Positions 48,790-61,075 of a DNA stretch of 64,000 nt are shown here, piece by piece. Under the pieces are notes generated by a model that saw only the letters and a program-made list of their open reading frames with translations, did no database searches and was not told the origin of the DNA. Source of the stretch: Rhodamnia argentea (lineage: Eukaryota > Streptophyta > Magnoliopsida > Myrtales > Myrtaceae); NCBI RefSeq assembly GCF_020921035.1, contig NC_063155.1, forward strand, positions 30,063,294 to 30,127,293. The letters run 5' to 3'. The position numbers were made by a program, and so were the translations under genes. Within the stretch, counting starts at the first letter, position 1. Each line of letters begins with the position of its first letter.

Positions 48790-51700
48790 ATGGCGGTCGG
48801 CGTCCTCGCTCTCCAAGGATCTTTCAACGAGCACATCGCAGGCACGATTCTTCCCTTCATCCTCCGCGAGCGTGCGTGTGCGCCGTTGTCTGTTTTACAT
48901 AGGCTCGTAACCAAGAGAGGAATCTGTCTCTTGTTGTTTGTTCGCCAGCGCTTCGCCGGCTCGGAGTGAAGGGAGTGGAGATAAGGAAGCCGGAGCAATT
49001 GCAGAGCGTCGGCTCTCTGATCATCCCCGGAGGAGAGAGCACCACCATGGCCAAGCTCGCCCACTTCCACAACCTGGTTTGTACTCGCGCTCGGTCACCC
49101 CGCTCACGCCTTCTTTTGGTTTCCGATCAACTGTTCATTCGCGACGGGTGTCATATTTGGATTGCAAACTGAGACGCGTCAGTGCCGCTGTAGGTTTCGG
49201 ATTGGCAGTGTCAGTGTAATAGCGTTGCGTTTGCGTGTTCGCGGCCGATTGTCTTCTAGTATCGGTTTTTGCCGGAGTAGGATGAAATGAGGTCACTCTG
49301 TCTTGGACGATGTATTCTGAGAATCCCACAACCTCGAGGGACTCTCGCCATATAGACGTGTTCATCTGTAGTGATTTGCATTTTGTCGAGTATATTCGTC
49401 TATGTTCGCTTTGGCAATGTCAATGGAATCACGTACCCGACAGCACAAGATTAGGACAGGAAGCTGAGAAGCTGTCATTGCTGCGTCGATTTTAGTGACT
49501 GTGGAGCAAGTTTAAGTGCTCTCCACCTTTGTGAATTTACGACCAGTTCTCTTTGAGCAGCTTTTTGTGTGGAGTAGGATGAAATGATTTTTCTCTTTTC
49601 CTGAAATGTTTTCTGAGGATGGACATAAGATTGTTGGTTCATTCCCTTTTTCAAGGAAAGGTGAGTCCATGACCATTATTTCTATTTTCTGTGCTGCATG
49701 CAAGTTAGGTAGCATTTCAACGTGCCCTGTACAATTTCACGGACTTGTGCTGAATTAATTTACTTTTCCCCAGTTACGCTATCAGCAAGGTACACTTATT
49801 TCAGTCATTTGTAACCAAGTACTCCAATTCTGCAGTTCCCAGCTCTTCGAGAGTTTGTTAAGATGGGAAAGCCTGTCTGGGGAACCTGCGCTGGTCTCAT
49901 ATTCCTGGCTGACAAAGTAACTGGTGGGTCTTCTCTTGTAGCTTCATAATAGGCCTGAAGATTGTACTGCTACAAAATTAATTGTTTTGACATTCCTGAA
50001 TGCAATGTGAGGAATACTGGTGATGAAGTTCAGATAGTTGAAAAGGGATGCTTGTTTTTCACAGGACAAAAAGCAGGAGGACAAGATCTTATTGGAGGCC
50101 TAGACTGTACTGTCCACAGGAACTATTTTGGCAGTCAGGTCTGCATGCCCTTATGATTCTGAATTCATCGCTCTACTTTATTTATGACGCATTGTAGCTG
50201 TTTCTGTGAGAATAATTGTTGCACTACCTGCTGTCACATGCGAGATCGTGAGCGTGACCTCGACTTTATCTTCGTGTCCAGTAAATGTAACTTTTATGCC
50301 GAAGTGATTGTTATGATATCACAATATCTGTGCCTGCATAAGAGAGAGCACGTTATTGCTTTTATACAATGACGTGTGAATTGACTTTTTCTTTTCTTTT
50401 TTCCTTACATCAAGATTCAGAGCTTTGAAGTGGATCTTCCAGTACCGGAGCTTGCAGCAAAGGAAGGAGGTCCTGATACATTTCGTGGAGTTTTTATTCG
50501 AGCTCCTGCTATACTTGAAGTAGGGCCACAAGTTGAAGTGCTTGCCGACTATCCAGTTCCATCTGAGAAACCGATGGATGAAGCTCACGAGGTATGGCAT
50601 GCCGGTATTCATTTCATTTAAGCAAGTTCATTTGGTATGGTGAGATTTGGTTTTTCAAATTTGTCTATGCCTCATGGTTAGGTTTGCATGGATATGCTTC
50701 TGACTTTATAGTGGTTGCCAATTCTTTGAAGGTTTTGAATCGTAAAACATGATTTGTATCTGTTGGGTTTTTCCTATAAGAGTTTTGTTTGCACCATATT
50801 GCATCTTTTGAGTGCAATGGCGCGATGTTTTAGTTGCATATTATAATTTGTAGCTGCCAATTCTGAAATGTGGGCTTAATTCAACTGGAGTTGTCATTTC
50901 CCTGTCAATCCTCTTACGGTGCTCATACGGGCTCTATTCATTTGAATGGCCGAAGTTGTTGTCATGCAAATATTCCAGTGAGTTGATGGGATAATTTGCA
51001 TTGGAAAGCCCATTAAGTGTGAATTTCAGTTTCCAATTGAGGAGCAAGAGTAATACCCCTTTTGATTCTTTTATTTGATTTCATAGATTAGTATTAAGTT
51101 CCACATTTTGGTCCATGCTCAGGAACATAGTTATGATATGGAATATTTCTACCTAAAAGTTGTCAGTGGCAGTCGCTGTCAAAGGTCTCCTATATAAGGA
51201 GTTACAATAAGTTTAGGTTCAGTTTTATAAGAAGGAAGTTTGTTCACTTTGTGTATCAAAATTTTGGTTGACTTTTACTTTTCTAACGGTCTAGAACAAT
51301 TAGATTGATCGAGTAAAGGCACAAATATGGAAAAGTGATAAAATGAAGCAGTAGATATCAACCATCATTTCTGAGAACAACGATCAAATTGGACATTCTG
51401 TTTAGTCTTCAGTTTTTCTTGAGGATGCTTAGCCGCGATTTCCAGCGAATTGAGTTTGGGCCTGCTGATCTACCTTACTGCCCCGCCTTTATGCCTTCAG
51501 TTGGATTAGAAGCAACACTGCTGATACTATGCATTGGATCGACCTCCATCATGTACTTTTCTTTTGCTCACTTTCATTTTGATGTGTTGAGAAAGCGGCC
51601 TTGATGCAAGAAAAAAGTTGTTTTGATATGATCTGGTAGCCATTAGAACAAATTACAGGGTTGCCATACTAGTTTTGGCCATGCATACTGTTTCCCTTCA

Positions 51701-52657
51701 GGCACTGTCATATGGGTGGCTTGTGCAGTGAGATGCAGGGCAGCTTCATCTCGTTGGCTTGTAGTACAAGCAGCTCATCAAGTAAAGATTACAATAGTGT
51801 CAGAGAGCTACTAAATTTGTACTATGAGCTTGCTGTATCCTGGTTCGACAATGTTGACCCAAAGGGAAGTGACGGTGAAGGGGGCTTTAAATAAGTCATA
51901 GCTTGAAATCTAGGTATTATTGTGGAAGTTTTCTTCTATGACCTTTTTTAATGTTGTAGGTTCCTTTTGATGTTACATTTACTTCAGTGAAGCTTGAGGC
52001 TAAGTGAAATTCCTAAGTCTCAAAGTGTGCCATCACTTTTTTTTTTTTGTAGATGATTTATTTGAGCTCTTTTGTTCTTGTTTTCCTGTTTGGAGTCTAC
52101 ATTAGTATGCTTTTATGGTTGCCTAAACCTTGTTCTTCAATTAGTAGATGCACCAGATTTTTCTGTTTGCATTGTTCAATGAAATACTTTTCCCTAGTAG
52201 GTGATCCATTGGACATAGATCCAATTTAGAACATATTTTTCCTTTTCCTGGGGTATCAAGATGCCCTTCTGTCAGGATCTCTCTCTTCCCCAGGAAAGTT
52301 TCCATATATCACATTCCTGTAATTTATCTCCTTCTGAACCTTTCTTTGTTGCTGTAACATTTAGGAGAACAAAGGATCTGAAAAGAAAGTAATTGTAGCT
52401 GTCAGGCAAGGGAACTTGCTTGGGACTGCCTTCCATCCGGAGTTGACAGCGGATTCACGATGGTAACTTATCTACCTAAATGAATGTCATTTCTACCTTG
52501 TATCTCTTTGATGAGACATTGCTTGTGCAGGCATACATACTTCCTCAAAATGGCGAGTGAAATCGAAGGAGGAGCCTCGAACAGCATTGTGGCGGTCGAA
52601 GGAGGTGATTTGACTTTCAACCCACAGCCAAATAATGATCTCCCCATATTCCAATAG
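48790..52657 (+). CDS. PDX2: PDX2, glutaminase subunit of pyridoxal 5'-phosphate synthase
   Basis: PDX2 (SNO/YaaE family) releases ammonia from glutamine and passes it to PDX1, which builds vitamin B6 (PLP). Seven exons join in phase. They start at 48790 ([17 protein letters not shown]), 48949 ([18 protein letters not shown]), about 49836 ([20 protein letters not shown]), about 50065 ([20 protein letters not shown]), about 50415 ([19 protein letters not shown]), about 52365 ([20 protein letters not shown]) and about 52531 ([15 protein letters not shown]). The protein of about 250 residues ends NDLPIFQ. The catalytic cysteine sits in GTCAGL, the histidine and glutamate in AFHPEL, and the oxyanion-side PGGEST motif is present, so the enzyme looks complete. 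The first intron uses a GC donor. Expression in the cytosol with PDX1 is expected from the family. Confidence 0.96.
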
Positions 52658-54718
52658 TTTCACTTTCACCTTGTTGACCTGGGAACATTCTTTTCACAGT
52701 CATATTGGTTTCATTGATAGGTTACTTTATGATGCTCGTCCTCCCCTCATGTCTTAGTTTTTGGGTCCAGCTTTAGTGTTTCCTCCTGCGTACTGAATGT
52801 GTATATAACATTCCTTCAAAATATGGTTACGTCGATGTCCCGGTTGTAAAAAATAAGTTGACGAAACTTTAGTAATTCCGAGGTTTAACTGTATGAATTT
52901 CCATTGTTAAAGCACTGAAGATTTATTGGAGCAGAGTCCATGGTAATTCTGTTGACTAACTCGGCCAGTTAAGGTCTGTCCCGTGGGTAAAAAGTCGGGC
53001 ATTTTGAGGGCGGTGTGGACTGACCAATCTTTGTGGCCGATGTGAGCAGCCACTAAAACGCGTTTGATGTACGCGCACTTTACTCTATAGCTAAAGGGTT
53101 TCGTTGTTTGTTGCTGGGTGCAAGTAGTTCATTTAATTCCCGATGACCATTATCGAATTCTGTAGTATCAAGACTTAGACTTTTCCCATTAATGTCCATG
53201 GCTTTCTGCTCCAGCAATAAAGGTTAGTTGATTCTTCCAAGATTGCTTGGTCAATGCTAGTTTAACTTAGAACTCTGGCGGGAGTTGCCTCCCACAGAAA
53301 TATAAAACCATTTTACTATATTATCTGGCAATCATCGAATAGAAGCTGAACTCGGAAGCTTTCGGACGATAACGATTAAAATCAAAGTGTGATCACACCA
53401 AGCATGCGCTCTACTTTACCTTAGTTCCCATGAGGTGTTCCTTCTGTTGAATCCAACGTAAATGAAGTACTAAAAACGAAACAAGTGCCTTAGTAAAGAC
53501 TTGAGATTTCCATTAAAGACAGATGTAGCAGCTCGGAATTACGTGTGAGTTTTAGTCTGTGGGAACAGCGGATCCAAGGCAAATTTAAGGGTGGCTCAAA
53601 GTTCAAACCACATGGACTGTGCGTAGCAGAAACGTAACGAAGTATCTGCTTTGGAATGTATAAAGTGGAGTTTAAGTTTCCCAGAATGCATAAATTATCT
53701 TTTCTCCTACTCCTCCTACTCCTTTTTTTTGTTTAATTCGGATATGATAAGCTGGATCTTACTCATATCTCCTCAGGGAAAAGCAATCTTTCGAGCTCAA
53801 AAAGTGGCTTGGCCCAGAGAAAGGGAAAACTCCCTGCCTCGAGTGGAGTTTAGGTTCTTACATAAGGTTGAATTACTCTTTCACGAGTTCAAAAGCCGCA
53901 TGGGCCTGCCCCTCAGCACCATGACATGTCACATTCGAGGGATGAAAACTTGTCTGAAAAACTTCTCAAGCTTGATACTCTGTCCTAACCATCATAGCTA
54001 GTCATAAGAGTACCGCAGCGGTTATTTTATATAAAGAGGAGTTCGCTATGCATGGGCCTAAGCAAGAAGAATTAATGTGCATTACGGTAACCCTTGCTTG
54101 GATTAGAGGATTTTGAAAAAAAAAAAAAAGTGTTTACCTCTCAGTGAATTGTTGCCATGAGAACAATATTAAGCAACTATCGAACTTGAAACACGGATTT
54201 TCTTGAATACTAAAGTCCTAACCTGAGTTATAACTTGTCAGCTTGCAACTAACCCCTTGGCCGAAAATTTACTGGTTTTGCTTCCGGGAATGTGGATAAT
54301 GAGCAGAGAGTGAATCTTATGACGATTACCGTAACTTCAGCAATTAAGTAGAGCATATGTCGGCAAGGTCGATAAGTTTGCTGCAAGCTCAAGTATTGCA
54401 AATAGCATTACAACTGGCACACAGAAGCTTTACGCTCTTTCAAAATTTAAAATAAGACTTATAAAAGATGTTAAGAATGGTCTGTAATTCTTAGTCAAAA
54501 CCTATATTTATTTAGGAAGCAAGAAATACAAGGATTAAGCCGAACTCCAAGGCCTTGTTTAGGTTAGACATTTTCACATTTCCATATAAAGAGGCCTCTC
54601 TCAACATTCTAAACCGTCCAAGAATATCCATCATTTTCTGCTGTAAGCATCTGATAATCAACAGAGGAAGAAAGATTAAGAGAAGCATATTCGGGGCTGC
54701 GATTGCATCTCGAAGACA
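52658..54718. other. PDX2 3' flank and Root cap gene upstream region
   Basis: I see no gene, tandem array or inverted-repeat element here. The small open frames lack protein character. A run of about 16 A lies near 54115-54130. Confidence 0.5.
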
Positions 54719-55997
54719 ATGGAGGGAGGAAAGCCATTGATCTTGATGGCTATCCTTGTGGTTATGGTCTCGCTGGGGGCGTCCATGGTCCAAGGGGCGA
54801 CGAACAACATGAAGACTTCTGACCCCAATTCGACGAAGTACGTGATGTTACATAAGTCATCTTCTGGCCGGGAACGAGCGCTTTGCGTGGCGTTCGGCAA
54901 GTGTCATCTCAAGAAGCTCACTTGCCCTGCTCAGTGCCCGGAGAGGAAGCCCAAGAAGAACAAGAAGCAGAAGGGTTGCTTCATCGACTGCAGCAGCAGC
55001 AACTGTGAAGCCACTTGCAAATGTAAGCAAGCTTCTCTCACTCTCCTGATACAACATTCCTACGTCTTAAGCTGGTTTCTTATTGCTACTTTGAAAACAC
55101 AAGCATGATAGTTGTCTTTCTAGTCTTGGCTAGATTTATGCAGACAAAATCAGTGAATCCTCGAGATCGATTTTGACACAAAAGTTCTTCTCAAAAAGTT
55201 TGAACCATGGGGGAACAGGATCACGTATTGCTATTCACCCCTTCTTCTTCACTCGCGCAGATAGAAAGCCCAACTGCAAGGGATATGGCTCTCTCTGTTA
55301 CGACCCTCGGTTCGTGGGCGGCGATGGTGTAATGTTCTACTTCCACGGGGCAACCGGAGGGAACTTTGCGCTCGTCTCCGATGACAATCTCCACATCAAT
55401 GCCCACTTCATCGGGACCCGCCCTGAGGGACGGACACGCGACTTCACGTGGGTCCAAGCCCTCGCGGTCATTTTTGACAACCACACCCTCGTCGTCAAAG
55501 CGAAGAGAGTCTCGCGCTGGGACGACAATGTAGATGCTCTCAACGTGATTTGGGACAACGAGGCGGTCCAAGTCCCCACCGACGGAGAGGCCGAGTGGAG
55601 GCATGAAGACTTGGACAGGACCGTGATAGTCGAAAGGACCGATGATACTAACTCTGTGAGGGTGACAGTGAGCGGATTGCTCGAAATGGACGTGAGGGTA
55701 AGGCCGATTGGCGAAAAAGAGAACCAGGTTCACAACTATCAAATACCGAAGGACGATGCGTTCGCTCACTTGGAGACACAGTTCAGGTTTTCTAATCTGT
55801 CAGACCTTGTTGAAGGAGTTCTGGGCAAGACTTACAGGCCAAACTATGTGAGCCCTGTGAAGGTCGGCGTTCCGATGCCGATGATGGGTGGCGAGGACAA
55901 GTACCAAACACCATCTCTGTTGTCACCTCTCTGCAAAGTTTGCCGGTTCAAGGGGCCAACTGGGTATGCTAGTGTTGCGGGTGTCGCTCAGTACTAA
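54719..55997 (+). CDS. Secreted Root cap-domain (LEA-related) protein
   Basis: There are two exons, 54719-55022 and 55261-55997, joined in phase 1 to give 346 residues. Residues 1 to about 26 are a signal peptide ending ASMVQG. Then comes a basic, cysteine-rich segment with paired cysteines (ALCVAFGKCHLKKLTCPAQC, a KKNKKQK patch, GCFIDCSSSNCEATCK, NCKGYGSLCYDPRF). The Root cap domain follows (GGDGVMFYFHGATGGNFALV, NLHINAHFIGTRPEGRTRDF, TWVQALAVIF, RTVIVERTDD). The tail has LCKVCRFKGPTGYASVAG. The family is known from root cap and is annotated LEA-related in Arabidopsis (At5g60520/At5g60530); its biochemical role is unknown. Extracellular location is inferred from the signal peptide and cysteines. 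The exon 2 frame is open upstream of the acceptor, but the spliced form restores the family's Cys-Lys-rich junction. Confidence 0.9.
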
Positions 55998-56970
55998 CCA
56001 TGCTGATAACAAAAAAATTGTTCCTTTTCTCTCTCATTTTAATCAAAGAAGACATCTGTGTTTGCATCTGTTTTGTGGGGTCTTCTGCTTTGTACTTGAA
56101 TGATCTGTGCGTCTACAAAATAAGGGACAAATTGGCCCATGATGTCGTGTTCTACTAAGCAATTTCTCAGAAAGAAAGTGCCTGAGCCTCTTTATACGTC
56201 CCTTCGTAACGTAAACGAAGCATTCTCAGTTGGTCTGTTCTGCAAGTCGAAAAGAGTCCTTCATGAATCTGTCTTTCTTCCCTTTAATTGCGCTTAATAG
56301 TCACGAAGGGTCGATAAAACTTAAGACAAACTGAACATGGTGGCTATTAAACTCAGGTTCAGGACAGACAGCTAGATAAGCAACCTCATGAAGAATCTGT
56401 TATAGAGGAAGAGAAACTACTGTTTTGCTAGTTCGGTTTTCCGCCCACAAATGGCAAGCGAGCGAGAGATGCATTCGCTCGACTCGATAACAAGCAAGAC
56501 AAGCGAAACAGAAAAAAACGGCATATTAGACTGCAGGATGGCGAACCTAGGCATCCTTGTAGCACAATGTTCGGAAATGCTCTGGCTACCTCGGCATTGC
56601 GGCGCTCTTGGTGCCGCAAAGATAGTCCCTTCGCGAGTAACCGGGCAAGGATGCCTGATCTGCATCTGCAACGGTGTTTCGGCCAAATAGATTCGCTAAT
56701 GTTAAAGAGAAATTAAAAAAAAAAAAAAAGAGGCGGGTTGCCTTCAGCAATGAAGTTGGCGGGAAAAAATCATTAAAATGATGAGAATGTGCTTGGTGGT
56801 AACAAAGATATAAAAAGCCAGAGAAGAAGTAGAAGTTAGCCTCCACTCAAGGCGGGCCGAAACGGCCCACGATCAGATGAATCCCCAAATTGGCGTTGTG
56901 CCCTAATCTCCCCTCAAATTCGATCGCCTCTGCAAAAGAATCGGCGCCAATCCATGGAAACGTTGAAACG
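55998..56970. other. Root cap gene 3' flank and NF-YC gene upstream region
   Basis: Nothing was recognised beyond the untranslated regions. The frame of the next gene is open for a short way upstream of its ATG but starts only with a TTG. Confidence 0.5.
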
Positions 56971-58951
56971 ATGACAGGGACCAAATCCAGAGAGAGAGTG
57001 GGAAGCTCCCAGACGTCGAACAAGAAGAGCAAGGCCGACGCTCCCGCCATTAAAAACAAGCGAGAGACGCCTCAAGCCGGCAGGAGCAATGGCGTCGCGC
57101 CTGAGCCTGAGGTCCTAATCGTCCCGTCCTCGAGCACCGAATCGCAAGCGCGGGAGACCGAGTCGAAGAGAAACCAGAGCCCGAAGAGGCGCGAACGCGA
57201 CGCTGATCCGGCGGGCAAGAAGGAGCGGAAGCGTCGGAAGCCGAAGCAAGGCGGCGCGGGCAAAGGGGAGCGCGCATCGAGCAAGAGCAATGGCGTCGCG
57301 CGCGAACCCGAGGTTCTGGTCGTTCCTTCCTCGAGCGCCGAGTCGCGAGGAGGAGAGCGGGAGGAACCGAAGGGAGATCGGAGCGCCAAGATGCGAGAGC
57401 TCCTCACGGGCTCGGCGGTTCAGAACAAACGGAAGCATCAGGAGCGAGAGGACGGCGACGAGAGCAGGGACGACTCGAAGCTCTGTAGCTTCCCGATGAA
57501 CAGGATCAAGACGATCGCGAAGAGCGAAGAGTCCGACTCGCGCATCAATCACGAGGCTTATTTCGTCATCAACAAAGCCACGGTATTGCTTGTTTTAGCT
57601 CTGGTTTTGTTGGTGATTCCATACTTGTTTCTGCGGCATTTCCCATAGTTGCTAAACCCTGGGAATCAAATCACCAGTCACTCCAAGCCCAGCTTTAGTA
57701 TTTCGATGGTTTGATGCATTCATGCTTGCTTTGGTGAGTGACGAAACCTGTGTCCTGCTTCTGGTTCTTACTCAGCTCCTGGGATTGTTGCAGGAAAAGT
57801 TTATCGAGCAGCTTTGCGAAGACGCGTATGCCTTAGCTGCTGCCCGCGACCGCAAGAAATCTTTCCAGTATAACCACCTGTGTAAGTTCCTCTCTCTCTT
57901 TCGTTCAAACTTCAGCTCCTGCGACAAATACAAATTGAATGCTTGATGTTATTGTGATGTCGAGTTTCGCCATGTAAGGTTCGACATCGGGTGTACTTTG
58001 GTTCCACCTTTATTTACTTGATGAAGCTATAAAATGTTGTGGATTTGTTGGTTATTCGAGTTTCATGAATGGTTTTCAGTTGTTTTAGAAACAATTTCTG
58101 GAATGATTACACTTTGAAGTTTCTTTGAAGAAACTTTTGAGGATTGAGGCGGGGAGGCCCTTGGCTTTGGTTCGACAAAGTACCGCGAGTAAATTATTCA
58201 CTCGTTATTTGGCTCGTGAAACCTATTTCTTCCCCCGAAAGGGAGTTGTGTCATTTCATTTTCAAGTGGAAACTGGAATTTGCCCTAGCTTAATTGTCTG
58301 CTGCTCTGAATTGCCTCGTCCACTTTTCATTTACCCTCCTCTAGAGATACGGTTGTTCTTGTCTGGTCCTTGTGGAATTCTTCAACTTAAATTGGCAATT
58401 CTCGTTCGAGTGTGTAAGTTCTCCTTGGTAGCGGAGAGAGTGAATAGGGATTTCTGACCTGAACATGGAAAACGTTAAAACACATTCCACTGCGGAATAA
58501 CTATGCAAAGCTATCTTTTGGTGTACTTGCTTGGATGAACTTGATACTTCTCTTCAAGGCTTATCTTGATCATCTTTATTGTGAATTAACGTATTTGAGC
58601 ATGACTGTACTTACGACACTTCAATGATGAAAGTCGCTGTAGGCTGAATATGGTTGTTCGACATTTTGGCATTAATCTTTCTTAGTCATACTGATTATTT
58701 CTTGTGTGTTTTTATTTTTTCTTCAGCATCACTTGTTTGCGAGTGGAAGAGATATGACTTTCTTTCAGGTACTCGTTTTTCCATTCCCATATTGATACGT
58801 CTGATTAACTTGTGAACTTTTGTTATCGATCATTTGTCTGTCCAATGATAGCATCACCTATTCATTGACATTTGGTCGTGTGCCAGATTTCGTTCCGGTT
58901 AAAATGAAAGCTGAAGATGCATTGGCAGAGAGGAAACCAGAAGAGACATGA
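56971..58951 (+). CDS. NF-YC10: Histone-fold protein, NF-YC10 / DNA polymerase II subunit B3-1-like
   Basis: Four exons (56971-57582, 57794-57881, 58727-58768 and 58887-58951) join exactly to 268 residues. Residues 1 to about 165 are a charged, disordered region rich in Lys, Arg, Glu and Ser, with two near-copies of a segment: SNGVAPEPEVLIVPSSSTES and SNGVAREPEVLVVPSSSAES. The C-terminal histone fold reads FPMNRIKTIAKSEESDSRIN, then NHEAYFVINKATEKFIEQL, then AYALAAARDRKKSFQYNHLS, then VCEWKRYDFLSDFVPVKMKA. This matches the CBFD/NF-YB/HMF family and most closely the DPB3-1/NF-YC10 group, which pairs with an NF-YB-type partner in heat- and drought-response complexes or the polymerase epsilon accessory dimer. 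The start is the first in-frame ATG (MTGTKSRERVGSS). The basic N-terminus should direct it to the nucleus. Confidence 0.88.
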
Positions 58952-59408
58952 TATATTACAATTCTTAGGTCAAGAAGCTGTAAGTCGATTGAGAGGGCTT
59001 CAATTTGTATGAGCATCTTATCCTGTTGTTTGGTTCCTCCAATAAGAGAATCGAGCCAGCAAAATGGGCACCTACATTTAGCCGCAGATGATGTCCATAT
59101 GGGTGAAACTTTTTGTTGGCATTTTACATTTGTTGGCATTTTACATTGGAGAGGATTGATGCTTATACTTCCGGTAATCTTTTCAGCATGTAATCTCTCC
59201 TGCACGCTGGACGTGGATGGTGAGGTAGCTTCTTGTGGGGGATTTCTGTGTTCAGTAACTAATTTGGGATGGACAATTACTTGGTAGTTAATCTGATTCT
59301 CGGCCTATGTTAGATCTCCTTTGAGTTGTATACTAAAGATATTGAGATCTGTGATGAGAATCTATTCATGCAGACACACGGACAGTCTAACGAGGGAGAA
59401 AATACTCG
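58952..59408 (+). other. 3' flank of the histone-fold gene
   Basis: This probably holds the 3' untranslated region. It includes an exact 17-base tandem duplication at 59112-59145 (TTTGTTGGCATTTTACA twice). Confidence 0.5.
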
Positions 59409-60242
59409 GTGGTTACAAAGCGCCACGTCAATTGCTGACGGGACTTGTGTTTTTTTTATTTATGTTGTATAATAATAGTTCACATGTGTCTGCTGAGTTT
59501 TGAATTAAAAGAAAAATTCAATGTCTCTTCTTCCTTCTTCACCCATGAGTACACCCCCTCCTCCATGGCTGTGTCTTCTTGTTCGTCCAGGCTTTGCTCG
59601 TCTAGATCCAGTTCTGGCCTCGTGGAACTCGCTGCTGTTGGGCTCCGTCTTCCCAACGAAGAGCTTCATCGCCATGAAGAGCTCTATCTCCAGATGGCAA
59701 TGGAGGTTCATCCAAAAAAACAAGGGTGGTCGGGTAAATGGAGCTTGTGGTCCGAACAAGCTTGTGCTCAGAAACAAAAACCAACAAAACTGGAGCTTGA
59801 ACTCGCCACACACACAAAAACGCAAACACACGGTTTGTATTTTTTCACCTTTTCGCCCTATAATTTCACTCCATCGCCATCTCTCCATCAACATCACTTT
59901 CTCTTCACTCTGTCTCTTTCCCAAATTCCTCTGCATCGTCAGTTCATCGCAACCCCTCGACAGAGCCGACCTAACTTCCAGATCTAGAAGTTCGCCCAAA
60001 TCTGGAGCCATTGCTGCCACCGATGATGGCTTGTTCGGCGTCGACGGCCATGGACAGCTAGATCTGGAGGGTCGACCAAAAGGAGTCCCGAACGCTGCCC
60101 GGCTGCCATGGAGTTAGACCGGAAATATAAGGGATGGAAGAGAAAAAAGTTTTTTTTTTTTTATTTCAACTCAGTGAACATGTGTCAATTTATTATTGGA
60201 CGCAACGCCATGTGCACAATTGCCTTGGCGCTTTATAACTAC
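59409..60242. mobile_element. Inverted-repeat element of about 834 bp with GC-richer, gene-like interior
   Basis: The left end reads GTGGTTACAAAGCGCCACGT and the complement of the right end GTAGTTATAAAGCGCCAAGG. The arms remain alignable for about 110 bases through CAATTG, AATAAT, ACACATGT and GAGTT. The interior (59521-60110) has overlapping open frames on both strands and is richer in GC. It is a long-TIR, Mutator-like candidate, possibly with captured host sequence. The target duplication is unclear, though AATACT occurs close to both ends. Confidence 0.6.
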
Positions 60243-60293
60243 TTAATACTTTATCTCAACTGTGGAGAGTTGCATGTTTGGCAATATAGCTAG

Positions 60294-61075
60294 GGATAAG
60301 TGCATTTGACGTATTAAAACTTGTCATGAAAATGTAATCGAGTTTTAAACTTTTTCAAAAATGCAATTGAGTTTGAAAATTTATCCAATTGATGCAATCA
60401 AATCTTTCCATTTACAATATCAATTTATTTGGAAAATATCGATGTGGTATTTTAAAATAAATATGTGGTATTTTAAAATAAATTTATCTCTCCTATGTGA
60501 TATTTTTTTAGTATATTCTTCTTCAAATCTTGTTTAAATTAGATTAAAAACTAAAAAAAATGAAGTTTTCTTTAAATAAAACAACATTAAAAAAAAAAAA
60601 AAAGAATGGCACAGCCTTGCCTATGGGGTGCTGCCGCCTATCTCTGGAGGGGCTGGAGGCCGAGGGTGGCTGATCCTTGCTAGCCTTGAGCAAGGTCTTG
60701 TCGACCACAGGGTAGAGGCGGCGTTGCCTAGATCTAGGTGAGCCTTGCCGGGTCTAGCGACCTCCACCGGCCCCCTTCGGCAATGGCGGCGGCGGCGGCG
60801 GCGTCCCACCAACGTGGGCCTTTCATTTTTATTTTTTGGATTGTATTTTTATAGAAAAATTTAGCCTTTTTTTTTTTATCTTATTTAAGAAAAGAATAAA
60901 ACATGGCATGTAGGAAAGAGAAATTAATTTAGAAGATTTCACGTTAGCATTTTCCGTTAGACAAATTGATGGTGTAAACAGAAGCACTCCATTGCACTAA
61001 ATTCGACAAGTTTTAGGACAAAAGTGCACTTCGACAATGAATTTTAGGACCTCTAATGCACTCAACCCAAGTTTT
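60294..61075. mobile_element. Inverted-arm repeat element with GC-rich core
   Basis: The left end reads AGGGATAAGTGCATTTGACG, and the complement of the right end reads GGGTTGAGTGCATTAGAGGT, both followed by TAAAAYTTG/TAAAATTC. The core at 60600-60815 is GC-rich with GCCTTG, GGGCTGGAGG and (GGC)n words, similar in style to 10480-10600. It includes an exact 21-base tandem duplication (60442-60462 and 60463-60483). It has no coding capacity. Confidence 0.55.

Noticed and set aside
55173-55260. Upstream extension of the Root cap second-exon frame as a separate start
   Set aside because: The spliced two-exon protein supplies a signal peptide and cysteine pattern that fit the family.
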